Assembly: GCF_001427105.1 (NCBI RefSeq)
Contig: NZ_LMGI01000003.1
Location: forward strand, 1-64,000
DNA length: 64,000 nucleotides
Direction of reading: 5' to 3'
DNA from: Sphingopyxis sp. Root154
Lineage (GTDB): Bacteria > Pseudomonadota > Alphaproteobacteria > Sphingomonadales > Sphingomonadaceae
The notes beneath the pieces are model-generated. The model saw only the letters and a list, made by a program, of their open reading frames with translations, was not told where the DNA came from and did not search any database. How positions within the stretch are numbered: position 1 is the first letter of the stretch; the number at the start of each line of letters is the position of its first letter. Shown piece after piece: positions 7,823 through 15,937 of this stretch. The position numbers were made by a program, and so were the translations under genes.

Positions 7823-9117
7823 CTTCGCGTATCGCCTCTGTCACTGGCCGCCAGATCTGGGATTCGCGTGGTCGGCCCACCGTTGAGGCCGAGGTCATGC
7901 TGGAATCGGGTGCGGTCGGCCGGGCTATCGCGCCCGCGGGCGCCTCGCGCGGCGCGCATGAAGCGATCGACCTGCGCGACGGCGGCGCGGCGTTCGGGGG
8001 CTTCGGCGTCGACCGCGCGGTCGCAGGGATCGGATCGGAGATCGCGAATGCGATCATCGGGATGGATGCGCGTGAACAGGCGGCGGTCGACGCGGCGCTT
8101 TGCGACCTCGACGGCACGCTGAACAAGGCGCGGCTCGGCGCGAATGCCGTCGTCGCGGTGTCGATGGCGGTGCTTCACGCCGCCGCAGCGGACGCGCACG
8201 CGCCGCTGTGGCGTTATCTCGCGGGCGGGCAAAAGGTCCGCGTGCCGCTCCCCGAAATTCAGATTTTCGGCGGCGGCGCGCACGCCGGTCGGCGCACCGA
8301 CGTGCAGGATTTCATGGTGATGTGCCCGAAGGCCGGCAGCTTCCGCCGCGCGCTCGAGATCACCGACGATGTCTATCGCGCCGCGGGCAAACTGATGGAG
8401 GCGAAGGGACCGCTGTCGGGGGTCGCCGACGAAGGCGGCTGGTGGCCGAATTTCGTGTCGAACGAGGATGCGCTCGACACGCTGACGAAAGCAATCGAGG
8501 CGAGCGGGCACCGCGCGGGCGAGGAGGTATTTATCTCGCTCGACATCGCCGCGAACGAACTCGGTGACGCCGACGGCTATGATCTCGCGCTCGACGACGG
8601 GCGCCTGTCGGGCGAAGCGATGGCGGCGCGCATTGTCGACTGGGCGGGGCGCTATCCGATCCTGTCGATCGAGGATCCGGCGGGACAGGACGACTGGACG
8701 ACGATGGCGGCGATGACCGCGGCGATTGGCGAGCGCGTCCAGATCATCGGGGACGATGTGCTCGTCACCAATGCGGCGCGCGTCGAGCGCGCCGGCGATG
8801 CGGCGGTGTGCAACGCGGCGCTGATCAAGGTCAATCAGGTCGGCACGGTGACCGAAGCCAAGGCGGCGCTCGACGCCGCGGTGACGCGCGGGTGGGGCGC
8901 GATCGTCTCGGCGCGCTCGGGCGAGAGCGAGGATGTCACCATCGCGCATCTCGCGACGGGGTGGGATGCCGGGCAATTGAAGGTCGGCAGCTTCACGCGC
9001 TCGGAACGGATGGCGAAGTGGAACGAGATGTTGCGGATCGAGGAAGCGATGGGCGGCGACGCGGTGTTTGCGGGCTTTTCGGCTTTTGCGGGGGCGATCG
9101 GCCGGGTGGCGGCATGA
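7819..9117 (+). CDS. Enolase paralogue with altered active site
   Basis: 432 aa, full enolase length, clearly of the enolase family: WDSRGRPTVEA, ALIKVNQVGTVTE and LKVGSFTRSERMAKWNE. Metal ligands D242, E285 and D312, the putative base K337 and K388 are kept. Several substrate residues differ from glycolytic enolase: the mobile loop reads GASRG, not GASTG; QEFM is QDFM (D164); the NGG-HADNN segment is FGGGAHAGRR; and SHRSGET is SARSGES, so the conserved His is Ala365. This is unlikely to be the housekeeping enolase. It overlaps the kinase gene upstream and the dehydrogenase gene downstream by 4 nt each. I infer an elimination or isomerisation on a phosphorylated or related acid; the substrate is unknown. 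Confidence 0.85.
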   Translation: MTSRIASVTGRQIWDSRGRPTVEAEVMLESGAVGRAIAPAGASRGAHEAIDLRDGGAAFGGFGVDRAVAGIGSEIANAIIGMDAREQAAVDAALCDLDGTLNKARLGANAVVAVSMAVLHAAAADAHAPLWRYLAGGQKVRVPLPEIQIFGGGAHAGRRTDVQDFMVMCPKAGSFRRALEITDDVYRAAGKLMEAKGPLSGVADEGGWWPNFVSNEDALDTLTKAIEASGHRAGEEVFISLDIAANELGDADGYDLALDDGRLSGEAMAARIVDWAGRYPILSIEDPAGQDDWTTMAAMTAAIGERVQIIGDDVLVTNAARVERAGDAAVCNAALIKVNQVGTVTEAKAALDAAVTRGWGAIVSARSGESEDVTIAHLATGWDAGQLKVGSFTRSERMAKWNEMLRIEEAMGGDAVFAGFSAFAGAIGRVAA

Positions 9118-10034
9118 TCGTCCTCCACGCCCGGCCGAGCCCGGGATTCCGTGAGGCCGTCGATGCGATCTTCGGCCCCGGCGTCGTCGTGCATGTCGAC
9201 GAGGCCGCGCCGCTCGACGCGGTGGCGCCGGAAATCACCGCGCTGCTCCACGTCCTGAGCCCCGTGACACCCGAATTCATCGCTTCCGCACCGAAGTTGA
9301 AGCTGATTCAGAAACTGGGCGTCGGCGTGAATACGATCGCGCTCGACGCGGCGCGCGATCATGGTGTCGCCGTCTGCAACATGCCCGGCACGAACAGCCA
9401 AGCGGTCGCGGAAATGGCGTTGTCGCTCATGATGGCGGTGCTCCGTCGTACCTGCTTTTTCGACGCACGGACCCGCGCGGGCGAGGGGTGGACGGCCGAT
9501 CCGTCCGAACTCGATAGCGTGGGCGAGGTTGCAGGCCGGACGGTCGGGCTGGTCGGTTTCGGCCATTCGGCGCAGCTGCTCGCGCCGGTGCTGGCGGCGC
9601 TCGGGGCGAACGTCGTCTATACCGCGCGCCATCGCCGTGACTGCGCGTATGAATATCGCCCTTTCAATGACTTGATCGCCGAAGCCGATATCGTTTCGCT
9701 GCACATGCCGCTCACCGAGGAGACCCGCGCGAGCGTCGATCCGTTCGCGATGAAGAAGGGCGCGGTGCTCGTAAACACCGCGCGCGGCGAACTCGTCGAT
9801 CAGGCGCGGCTGGTCGAGGCGCTGACCGCGGGCCATCTGCGCGGCGCGGGACTGGATGTGTTCGGCGAGGAGCCGCTGCCGCGGACCAATCCCCTGCTCA
9901 ACCTGCCCAATGTCGTGCTCGCGCCGCATATCGCATGGCTGACGCCCGAAACGCTTGTGCGCAGCCTGACCGTGGCGCACGAAAATTGCCGCCGTCTCGC
10001 GGCGGGTGAAACTCTTCTTCATCAGGTGGTCTAA
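9114..10034 (+). CDS. D-2-hydroxyacid dehydrogenase (NAD(P)-dependent)
   Basis: 306 aa from the ATG at 9114, which overlaps the enolase-like stop as ATGA; longer upstream frames are shadows. The Rossmann loop is GLVGFGHSA (145-153), with Ala in the last position of GxGxxG. The catalytic trio of the family is present: Arg224 in NTARGELVD, Glu253 in FGEEPL and His272 in APHIAW. These enzymes interconvert 2-oxo acids and D-2-hydroxy acids; phosphoglycerate dehydrogenase is a member. Directly after an enolase-like gene, it could handle the 2-oxo or 2-hydroxy acid that the enolase reaction yields or uses. Cytoplasmic. The stop shares one base with the next ATG. Confidence 0.88.
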   Translation: MIVLHARPSPGFREAVDAIFGPGVVVHVDEAAPLDAVAPEITALLHVLSPVTPEFIASAPKLKLIQKLGVGVNTIALDAARDHGVAVCNMPGTNSQAVAEMALSLMMAVLRRTCFFDARTRAGEGWTADPSELDSVGEVAGRTVGLVGFGHSAQLLAPVLAALGANVVYTARHRRDCAYEYRPFNDLIAEADIVSLHMPLTEETRASVDPFAMKKGAVLVNTARGELVDQARLVEALTAGHLRGAGLDVFGEEPLPRTNPLLNLPNVVLAPHIAWLTPETLVRSLTVAHENCRRLAAGETLLHQVV

Positions 10035-10726
10035 TGTCTCTCCCTATTGTTTTGATAACCGGTCAGCTTTTAACCAGCGCTGTGTGGCAGCCGTTGCTCG
10101 ATGCGTGGAGCGATCGCGAGGTGATCGTTGCCGATAACCGCAGCGACGACACGATCGAGGGTTTCGCGCAGCGCCTGCTCGACAATGCGCCGCCGCGGTT
10201 CGCGCTGATCGCGCACGCGATGGGCGGCTTCGTCGCTTTCGAGGTGATGCGGCGCGCGCCCGAACGTGTAGCTAAGCTTGCGCTGATCTCGACACTGGCG
10301 TCGGCCGACGGTCCCGCGCAGACCGCGCGGCGGCAGGGTTATATCGACCTCGTCGAAAGCGGCAATTTCGACCAGGTCGTCGAGGAACGCATCCCCATCC
10401 TCTTTCCCGAAGAAAAGCGCAGCGACGCAGGCCTGCTCGGCATCGCGCGGAAGATGGCGGCCGATACCGGCGCCGACACCTTCCTTGCGCAGCAACGCGC
10501 GATCATGGCACGCATCGACAGCCGGCCGCGACTCGGCGAGATTGCGGTGCCGACCTTGCTGGTCTGGGGCGAGAAGGACGGCATCACCAGCCGCGCGCAT
10601 CATGACGAGATTCTGGACGCCATCCCGGGGGCGCGGCTGGAAGTCGTGGCAGGGGCAGGGCATCTGCCGACGGTGGAGGCGCCCGAAGTGGTGGTGGCGC
10701 TGCTGGCCGGGTTCGTGGATCAATAA
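10034..10726 (+). CDS. Alpha/beta-hydrolase fold protein with Ala at the nucleophile position
   Basis: 230 aa, compact alpha/beta hydrolase of the MenH/lactonase size class. The nucleophile elbow, normally GHSMGG, reads AHAMGG: Ala62 replaces the Ser, confirmed in the DNA as CAC GCG ATG GGC. The other triad members appear intact, Asp in WGEKDGITS and His in AGAGHLPT. An elbow Ala would block acyl-enzyme chemistry, so the protein may be a lyase, a binding protein or a hydrolase with a water-based mechanism. It is the last gene of the operon starting at 4054. A 20-bp inverted repeat follows. Confidence 0.8.
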   Translation: MSLPIVLITGQLLTSAVWQPLLDAWSDREVIVADNRSDDTIEGFAQRLLDNAPPRFALIAHAMGGFVAFEVMRRAPERVAKLALISTLASADGPAQTARRQGYIDLVESGNFDQVVEERIPILFPEEKRSDAGLLGIARKMAADTGADTFLAQQRAIMARIDSRPRLGEIAVPTLLVWGEKDGITSRAHHDEILDAIPGARLEVVAGAGHLPTVEAPEVVVALLAGFVDQ

Positions 10727-10729
10727 CTT

Positions 10730-10800
10730 CGTCATTCCCGCGAAAGCGGGAACCCAGCGAGCAAACGTTGCAACTGGTTACCGCTTTCGCGGGAATGACG
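10730..10800. repeat. Perfect 20-bp inverted repeat between convergent genes
   Basis: CGTCATTCCCGCGAAAGCGG (10730-10749) and its exact reverse complement (10781-10800) enclose a 31-bp loop. It lies between the convergent hydrolase and MetE-like genes and can form a strong hairpin from either strand. There is no clear T-run, so it may be a dispersed intergenic palindrome that also stops or protects transcripts. A degenerate relative lies at 13551. Confidence 0.75.
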
Positions 10801-10810
10801 AGGTTTGGTG

Positions 10811-11878
10811 TTACTTCAGCTCCGCCCGTACCAGCGCGGTCCCGTCGACCATCGCCTTCAGCTTGGCCTGTGAATGTTCGCGGCTGTGGTATTTCATCCC
10901 GCAGTCGGGCGCGATCCACAGCCGTTCGGCGTCGACGTAGCGCAGCGCCTCGCGGATGCGCCCCGCGACGACCTCGGGGGTCTCGACCTCCGGAATCGAC
11001 AGGTCGAGCACGCCGTACATGATCGTCTTGGTGGGCAGTTCGGCGAGGATTGCGGGGTCGAGCCCCGGCTGCGCCGCCTCGATCGAGATCACGTCGATCG
11101 CCGACGCTTCGAGTTCGGCGAGGAAGTCGTACGCCTTGGGCTTCGGCCCCGTCGCGCCCGCGCCATGATGCACCATCGCATAGCCGAAGCAGATGTGGAG
11201 CGCGGTCGTGCCGTCAACGCCGTCGAGCGCGCGGTTGATCGCCTCGATCGCATAGCTGTTCGCCTCGGCGGCACGCGCCTGCAGATAGGGCTCGTCGAGC
11301 TGGACCACGTCGACCCCCGCCGCGAACAAATCCCTCACTTCGGCATTGACCGCGTCGGCATAGTCCATCGCGAGTGCGCGCAGGTCGGGATAATAGCCAT
11401 TCTCGGCCTGCTGCGTCATCGTGAAAGGGCCGGGCAGGGTGAGCTTCACCGGCCTCGTCGAATGGCGGCGGAGGAAGGCCGCATCCTGCGCCTCGATCGG
11501 CGCGACGCGGCGGATAGGGCCCGAAACGAGCGGCACCGGATTGGCGTTGCCCGTGCGGTCGACCGCCGTGCCATGCTTTTCGCGGTCGATCCCCGACAGC
11601 GCGGTCGCGAGGCGGTTCGAATAGCTTTCACGGCGCATTTCGCCGTCGCCGACGATGTCGATTCCCAGTTCCTCCTGGTCGCGGATCGCCATCAAGGTGG
11701 CGGCTTCCTGCGCGTCGGCGAGCCAGGGTTCGGGGACGCGCCACAGCGTCTCGGCGCGGACGCGCGGGGGCAGGCTGGCCTTCAGCCGCTCGCGGTCGAT
11801 CAGCCAGTCAGGCTGGGGGTAGCTTCCGACGATCGTTGTCGGCAGGATGGGGTGGTCGAACAAGGCCGCTCCTCTCAT
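10811..11878 (-). CDS. MetE-like cobalamin-independent methyltransferase domain protein
   Basis: About 355 aa from the ATG at 11878; longer upstream frames would run through operator D. It matches only the C-terminal catalytic half of methionine synthase MetE: TTIVGSYPQP at the start, LPGPFTMTQQ, then QLDEPYLQ. The zinc ligands are visible as HICFG (His about 227, Cys about 229), Glu near 266 in SIEAAQPG, and Cys near 325 in APDCGMKY. Stand-alone proteins of this type activate a thiol on zinc; members include core MetE and epoxyalkane:coenzyme M transferase. The folate-binding N-terminal half is absent. In a catabolic cluster it may remove a methyl group or add a thiol to an intermediate. It is divergent from the second ligase. 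Confidence 0.82.
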   Translation of the reverse strand: MRGAALFDHPILPTTIVGSYPQPDWLIDRERLKASLPPRVRAETLWRVPEPWLADAQEAATLMAIRDQEELGIDIVGDGEMRRESYSNRLATALSGIDREKHGTAVDRTGNANPVPLVSGPIRRVAPIEAQDAAFLRRHSTRPVKLTLPGPFTMTQQAENGYYPDLRALAMDYADAVNAEVRDLFAAGVDVVQLDEPYLQARAAEANSYAIEAINRALDGVDGTTALHICFGYAMVHHGAGATGPKPKAYDFLAELEASAIDVISIEAAQPGLDPAILAELPTKTIMYGVLDLSIPEVETPEVVAGRIREALRYVDAERLWIAPDCGMKYHSREHSQAKLKAMVDGTALVRAELK

Positions 11879-11899
11879 TTTTGGGCTGGTCAAACATTT

Positions 11900-11915
11900 G
11901 CTTAGTATTCTATCT
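11900..11915. promoter_or_regulatory. Cluster operator, site D (MetE-like / ligase 2)
   Basis: GCTTAG-TATT-CTATCT between the divergent MetE-like gene (ATG at 11878) and acyl-CoA ligase (ATG at 11949). The centre TATT is identical to that of sites A and B. Confidence 0.65.
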
Positions 11916-11948
11916 AATTCAAGTCGAAACGACGATTGGGAGAGCAAA

Positions 11949-13514
11949 ATGATCGATCTGGAGGCCATCCGGACGCTGGCGGATATTCCGGCGGCGCAGG
12001 CGCGCGTGCGGGGGCAGGCGACCGCGGTGAAATTCGGGACGCGCGAGACGAGTTTTGCGGCGCTCGACGCGCGGTCGAATCGCGTCGCGCATGCGCTGCT
12101 CGCGTCAGGTATCGCGCCCGGCGATCGCATCTCGGCGCTGACCAAGAACCACGACAGCTGGTATCCGCTCTTCTTCGGAGCAGCGCGCGCGCGCGCCTGT
12201 TTCGCTCCGATCAACTGCCGCCTCGCACCCGCCGAGATCGGCTTTATTCTTAGCGATGCCTGGCCGAAACTGCTGTTCGTCGGCGAAGATTTCTTCGATT
12301 GCGCGCTCGCGGCGATTGCCGACCTGGCGACACCCCCAAGGCTGATCGCGCTCTATGGTGAACATCCCGCGTTCGAGCCGTTCGATGCGTGGCTTGGCGA
12401 GGCGTCCGATGCGGTGCTCGCCGATCCGCCGCAACTCGGCGACGATGTGCTCCAGCTTTATACCAGCGGCACCACGGGCCTGCCCAAAGGCGTGGTGCTC
12501 ACCAACGCAAACTACCGCACTTTCCTCGAGGCCGCGACCGAGGTCGACGGCTTTGCGTATGGCGAGGACGAGACGGTGATGATCGTCATGCCGCTGTTCC
12601 ACGTCGCGGGCACGAACGTCAGTTTCTCCGGTCTCGCGCAGGGTGGGCGGCTCGTGCTCGTCAAGGATTTCACCGCGGCCGACGCGGTGCGCATGATGCG
12701 CGAGGAAAATGTCGCGCACGCCTTCCTCGCGCCCGCGATGATCCAGATGATGCTGCTCCAGCCCGACGCGAATAATGGCGCCTATCCCGCGCTCAAGTCG
12801 ATCGCTTATGGCGCGTCGCCGATCGCCGAGGATGTGTTGCGCCGCGCGCGCGCGACCTTCGGCTGCGATTTCGTGCAATTCTACGGCATGACCGAGTCGG
12901 CGGGCGGCGGCTCCTATCTCTCGCCAAGCGCGCATGATCTGCCGGGCAAGCTCACCTCGTGCGGCAAACCCTGGCCGGGCGCCGCAATGGCGATCCTGGG
13001 CGGCGATGGGCGTGAGTTGGGCGAAGGCGAGATCGGCGAGATCGCGATCCGCGGCGGTATCGTGATGAAGGAATATTGGAACCGCGCCGCAGCGACCGAA
13101 GAGACGCTGGCGGGCGGATGGCTTCATACCGGCGACGTCGGCTATCGCGACGCCGACGGATTCTACTACGTCCACGACCGGATCAAGGACATGATCGTGT
13201 CGGGCGGCGAGAATGTCTATCCGGCCGAGGTCGAGAGCGCGATCATGGGCTGTCCGGGGGTCGCCGACGTCGCGGTGATCGGCGTGCCCGACGACAAATG
13301 GGGCGAGAGCGTCAAAGCCCTGATCGTACCGGCCGCGGGCGCGACACTCGACCCTGCCGATGTCGTTGCCTGGGCGCGTGAACGGATCGCGGCGTACAAG
13401 ATCCCCAAGAGTGTCGAATTTATCGAGGCGTTGCCGCGCAACCCGTCGGGCAAGGTGCTCCGCCGCGAATTGCGCGCGCCTTATTGGGAAGGGCGCGACC
13501 GCGCCGTGGGATAG
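11949..13514 (+). CDS. Acyl-CoA ligase (AMP-binding)
   Basis: 521 aa from the ATG at 11949, preceded by GGGAGAG; a frame reaching back to 11847 crosses the operator and is not used. Adenylate-forming motifs are YTSGTTGLPKG (171-181), FYGMTESAGGGS near 312, HTGDVGYRDADGFYYVHDR, and the C-terminal catalytic Lys in PSGKVLRR. The family makes acyl-CoA thioesters from free acids with ATP. It differs in length and specificity segments from the ligase at 4054, so the pathway probably has two entry or re-activation steps. It is a single-gene transcript controlled from site D and divergent from the MetE-like gene. Confidence 0.92.
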   Translation: MIDLEAIRTLADIPAAQARVRGQATAVKFGTRETSFAALDARSNRVAHALLASGIAPGDRISALTKNHDSWYPLFFGAARARACFAPINCRLAPAEIGFILSDAWPKLLFVGEDFFDCALAAIADLATPPRLIALYGEHPAFEPFDAWLGEASDAVLADPPQLGDDVLQLYTSGTTGLPKGVVLTNANYRTFLEAATEVDGFAYGEDETVMIVMPLFHVAGTNVSFSGLAQGGRLVLVKDFTAADAVRMMREENVAHAFLAPAMIQMMLLQPDANNGAYPALKSIAYGASPIAEDVLRRARATFGCDFVQFYGMTESAGGGSYLSPSAHDLPGKLTSCGKPWPGAAMAILGGDGRELGEGEIGEIAIRGGIVMKEYWNRAAATEETLAGGWLHTGDVGYRDADGFYYVHDRIKDMIVSGGENVYPAEVESAIMGCPGVADVAVIGVPDDKWGESVKALIVPAAGATLDPADVVAWARERIAAYKIPKSVEFIEALPRNPSGKVLRRELRAPYWEGRDRAVG

Positions 13515-13550
13515 CCTGAAACGACTGCTTTGGGGTGGTGAACTGTCATC

Positions 13551-13634
13551 GTGATCCCCGACGAAAGCCGGAGCGCCGAGCGGAAACACGCTAGGTTTGC
13601 GCTGTAATTCTGGACCCCGGCTTTCGCCGGGCAC
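13551..13634. repeat. Degenerate intergenic inverted repeat
   Basis: CGAAAGCCGG (13562-13571) and CCGGCTTTCG (13617-13626) form a 10-bp perfect stem, with partly matching flanks back to GTGATCCCC and forward to GGGCAC. It resembles the 20-bp repeat at 10730 and also lies between convergent genes, which suggests a dispersed palindrome family. Confidence 0.6.
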
Positions 13635-13683
13635 ATATATCTATCGGCAACTAACGGTCTTTTTCGGTCACTTGAGGCGCCCC

Positions 13684-13711
13684 AAAAAAGAACCCGGCCA
13701 AAAGGCCGGGT
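13684..13711 (-). terminator. Rho-independent terminator of the 19177-13746 operon
   Basis: Read on the minus strand, the stem ACCCGGCC, loop TTTT and stem GGCCGGGT are followed by a T-run (AAAAAA on the plus strand at 13684-13689). It lies 35 bp beyond the end of the VOC-protein gene, the last gene of the seven-gene minus-strand operon. Confidence 0.85.
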
Positions 13712-13745
13712 CCAGGAGGAGTTCCCAGTGTACTTTTGGGAATGT

Positions 13746-14339
13746 CTATTCGGCGGGCACCGGGTTGCGGCCGGTGATGAAGCCTTCGCGCTTCGTGCCG
13801 TCGGCCTGCACCGGGTCGTGCGCGACGTCGCTTTCGTCGAAGGTCTTCGTCCACGCTGCGAATTCCAGGCAGACGCCGTCGGGATCGAAGAAGTAGACCG
13901 AGCGGACATAGACATCGTCGTTCATTTCGGGCGACGACTGGGTCGGCGAATTGTCGTGGTTGAGGATCGGGGTGACCTCGACGCCCTTGTCGACCAGCCG
14001 CCGGTAATATTCGTCGAACTTGTCGGCACGGACGTTGATCGCGAGATGGTTCATCGATCCGTGCGCCGACATGAAATTGCCCCGTGTCGGCAGCGCCTCG
14101 GGCGCCGAAATGCCGGGAACCGCTTCGGGTGCGTTCGGAAACCAGAAGAAGGCGAGGCTGTCGCCATTGCCGATGTCGAAGAAGAAATGCTGGCCGCGTC
14201 CGCCGGGCAGGTCGAGCGTCTTGACCAGCGGCATGCCGAGCGTGTCGCGGTAGAATTCGACCGTTCTTGCCATATCCTTGCACACGAGCGCGAGGTGATT
14301 GACCCCGCAGAATTCGAATTCGCTATTTGATGCAGCCAT
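13746..14339 (-). CDS. VOC-family (glyoxalase/extradiol dioxygenase superfamily) protein
   Basis: 197 aa. Vicinal-oxygen-chelate fold: GVNHLALVCKD at residues about 12-22 gives the first metal His, SMNHLAINV the second His, and VCLEFAAWTKTF the Glu ligand, so a 2-His-1-Glu site for Fe(II) or another metal is intact. The family includes glyoxalases, extradiol ring-cleavage dioxygenases and epimerases. In this cluster, which shows no other ring-cleaving enzyme, an oxygenase role is possible but unproven. AAGGAG precedes the ATG at good distance. It is the last gene of the operon that begins with the MFS carrier, and a strong terminator follows. Confidence 0.82.
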   Translation of the reverse strand: MAASNSEFEFCGVNHLALVCKDMARTVEFYRDTLGMPLVKTLDLPGGRGQHFFFDIGNGDSLAFFWFPNAPEAVPGISAPEALPTRGNFMSAHGSMNHLAINVRADKFDEYYRRLVDKGVEVTPILNHDNSPTQSSPEMNDDVYVRSVYFFDPDGVCLEFAAWTKTFDESDVAHDPVQADGTKREGFITGRNPVPAE

Positions 14340-14357
14340 GATCCGTCTCCTTGTGGT

Positions 14358-14975
14358 TCAGTTTGCGTTGACGCTGGGGCGATTTTTCATCCGCTCGTAC
14401 CAGCGCACGATATTGGTGAAGGCGGGATCGATCGGCTGGCCGACCGTCGCGCCGAAATCGAGAAATGCAAACAGCATGATGTCCGCGAGGCTTAATGCTT
14501 CACCCGCGATGAATTCGCGCCCCGCTATCTGTCCGTCGAGCCATTTGACCCCGTCCTGTGCGGTCGCTTTCAGCCCCGGCGCGGCCTCGGGCAGGCAGCG
14601 TAGCCGCGACTCAAACAAGGGCAGACCCTCTGCAAAGCGGAAGCCGTTGGTGAGCGGCTCGCAGATCTTGAGGTCGACGCGGCGTGTCCACATGCGCGTC
14701 GCTGCGCGCTCTTCGGGCGTCGATCCGATCAGCGTCGGCTCGGGAAAGCGCTCGTCGAGATATTCGCAGATCGCGGTGACTTCGCAGACGAAACTGCCGT
14801 CGTCGAGTTCGAGCGCGGGCGTCTGCCCAGCGGGGTTCACATCGACATTATACGGCGCGCGCCGGTTCTCGCCGCCGCGCAGGTCGACGCTGACCTCGGG
14901 GATCTCGATACCCTTTTCGGCCATGAACAGCTTCACGACGCGCGGGTTGGGGCCGACGCTATTATAGAATTTCAT
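14358..14975 (-). CDS. Glutathione S-transferase family protein
   Basis: 205 aa from the ATG at 14975, chosen for the upstream GGGAGAGGACAGG. The N-terminal thioredoxin-like domain has MKFYNSVGPNPRVVKLFMAE and the cis-Pro segment GQTPALELDDGSFVCEV; the all-helical domain carries FIAGEALSLADIMLFAF, the usual N-capping motif. GSTs attack electrophiles with glutathione or remove it from conjugates in the cytoplasm. It is the most divergent of four GSTs in the cluster; the other three resemble YfcG-type disulfide-bond oxidoreductases. It lies between the VOC and SMP-30 genes in the seven-gene operon. Confidence 0.88.
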   Translation of the reverse strand: MKFYNSVGPNPRVVKLFMAEKGIEIPEVSVDLRGGENRRAPYNVDVNPAGQTPALELDDGSFVCEVTAICEYLDERFPEPTLIGSTPEERAATRMWTRRVDLKICEPLTNGFRFAEGLPLFESRLRCLPEAAPGLKATAQDGVKWLDGQIAGREFIAGEALSLADIMLFAFLDFGATVGQPIDPAFTNIVRWYERMKNRPSVNAN

Positions 14976-15010
14976 CCTGTCCTCTCCCGTCTCTTTTATC
15001 ATCGGCGGGG

Positions 15011-15937
15011 CTAACCGTCAACTTGGTTGACGGTTAGCCCCGGACGCGGCCAGCGGACGCGATACAGCGTTCCCGTCGTCGACGCCGTAATATAGGCATC
15101 GCGCCGGTCGGCGCCGCCAAAGGCGATGTTGGTGATCCCGACATCGGGCAGCGGCACGAACTCCGAAGCGCTGCAATCGGGATCGAAAATCGTGATCCCG
15201 CCCTCGACCATCGTGCCGACGCAGATGCGCCCGCTCTCCTCGACTGCCATGCTGTCTAGCAGGCGAAAGGCGGGCGGGGTGCCCACGAACTGGCCGGGCG
15301 CCCACGGCGGTGGTGGTGCGAGTTCGCCGGGCGCGACGATGTCCATCGCCCAGACACGCGCGGTCATCGTTTCGCTGACGTACAGTGTCATGCCGTCGGG
15401 GGAGAGGCCGATGCCGTTCGGCCCCATCATGTCGGCGCGCTGGCGGCTGATCTTCGACCCGTCGGCGGCGGCATGGTAGAGCGCGCCATGGTCGCGGCCG
15501 GCATCGCGCACCTGGCCATGATCGGTGAACCAGAAACCCCCGTCGGTATCGAACACAATATCGTTCGGCCCCTTTAGCCGCTCGCCTTCGAAGCTGTCAT
15601 AGAGCGTGGTCACGGCGCCGGAAGACAAGTCGACGCGCTGGATCGACCCGCACGCCTCGGCATGCGCGGCGTGTCCGGGGAACAGCAGGCTGGCCGCCTC
15701 GATCCATTCGAAGCCGCCATTGTTGCACACATAGGCCGCGCCGTCGGGCCCGATCGCGAGGCCATTGGGTCCGCCGCCGAGTTCGGCGACGACCGACAGG
15801 CTGCCGTCCGGCAGGACGCGCGTCAGCGTCCCGCGCGCGATCTCGACGAGCAGCACCGAGCCGTCCGCCATCGGCACGGGGCCTTCGGGAAAGCGCAGCC
15901 CCGTCGCGACGACTTGAGGCGGGCCGTAACCACTCAT
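15011..15937 (-). CDS. SMP-30/gluconolactonase-family lactonase
   Basis: 308 aa six-bladed beta-propeller. Metal-site residues of the family are visible: Glu in LRFPEGPVP, Asn in GGGPNGLAIG and GPNDIVFDTDG, and Asp in LLDSMAVEE. DG.LYVSETMTARVW is another repeat signature. These calcium- or zinc-dependent enzymes hydrolyse lactones and related esters. In the cluster it could open a lactone formed after Baeyer-Villiger-type oxidation or cycloisomerisation. Its start overlaps the preceding gene's stop (15934-15937), so translation is coupled to the carboxymuconolactone decarboxylase-like gene. No signal peptide is visible, so it acts in the cytoplasm. Confidence 0.85.
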   Translation of the reverse strand: MSGYGPPQVVATGLRFPEGPVPMADGSVLLVEIARGTLTRVLPDGSLSVVAELGGGPNGLAIGPDGAAYVCNNGGFEWIEAASLLFPGHAAHAEACGSIQRVDLSSGAVTTLYDSFEGERLKGPNDIVFDTDGGFWFTDHGQVRDAGRDHGALYHAAADGSKISRQRADMMGPNGIGLSPDGMTLYVSETMTARVWAMDIVAPGELAPPPPWAPGQFVGTPPAFRLLDSMAVEESGRICVGTMVEGGITIFDPDCSASEFVPLPDVGITNIAFGGADRRDAYITASTTGTLYRVRWPRPGLTVNQVDG

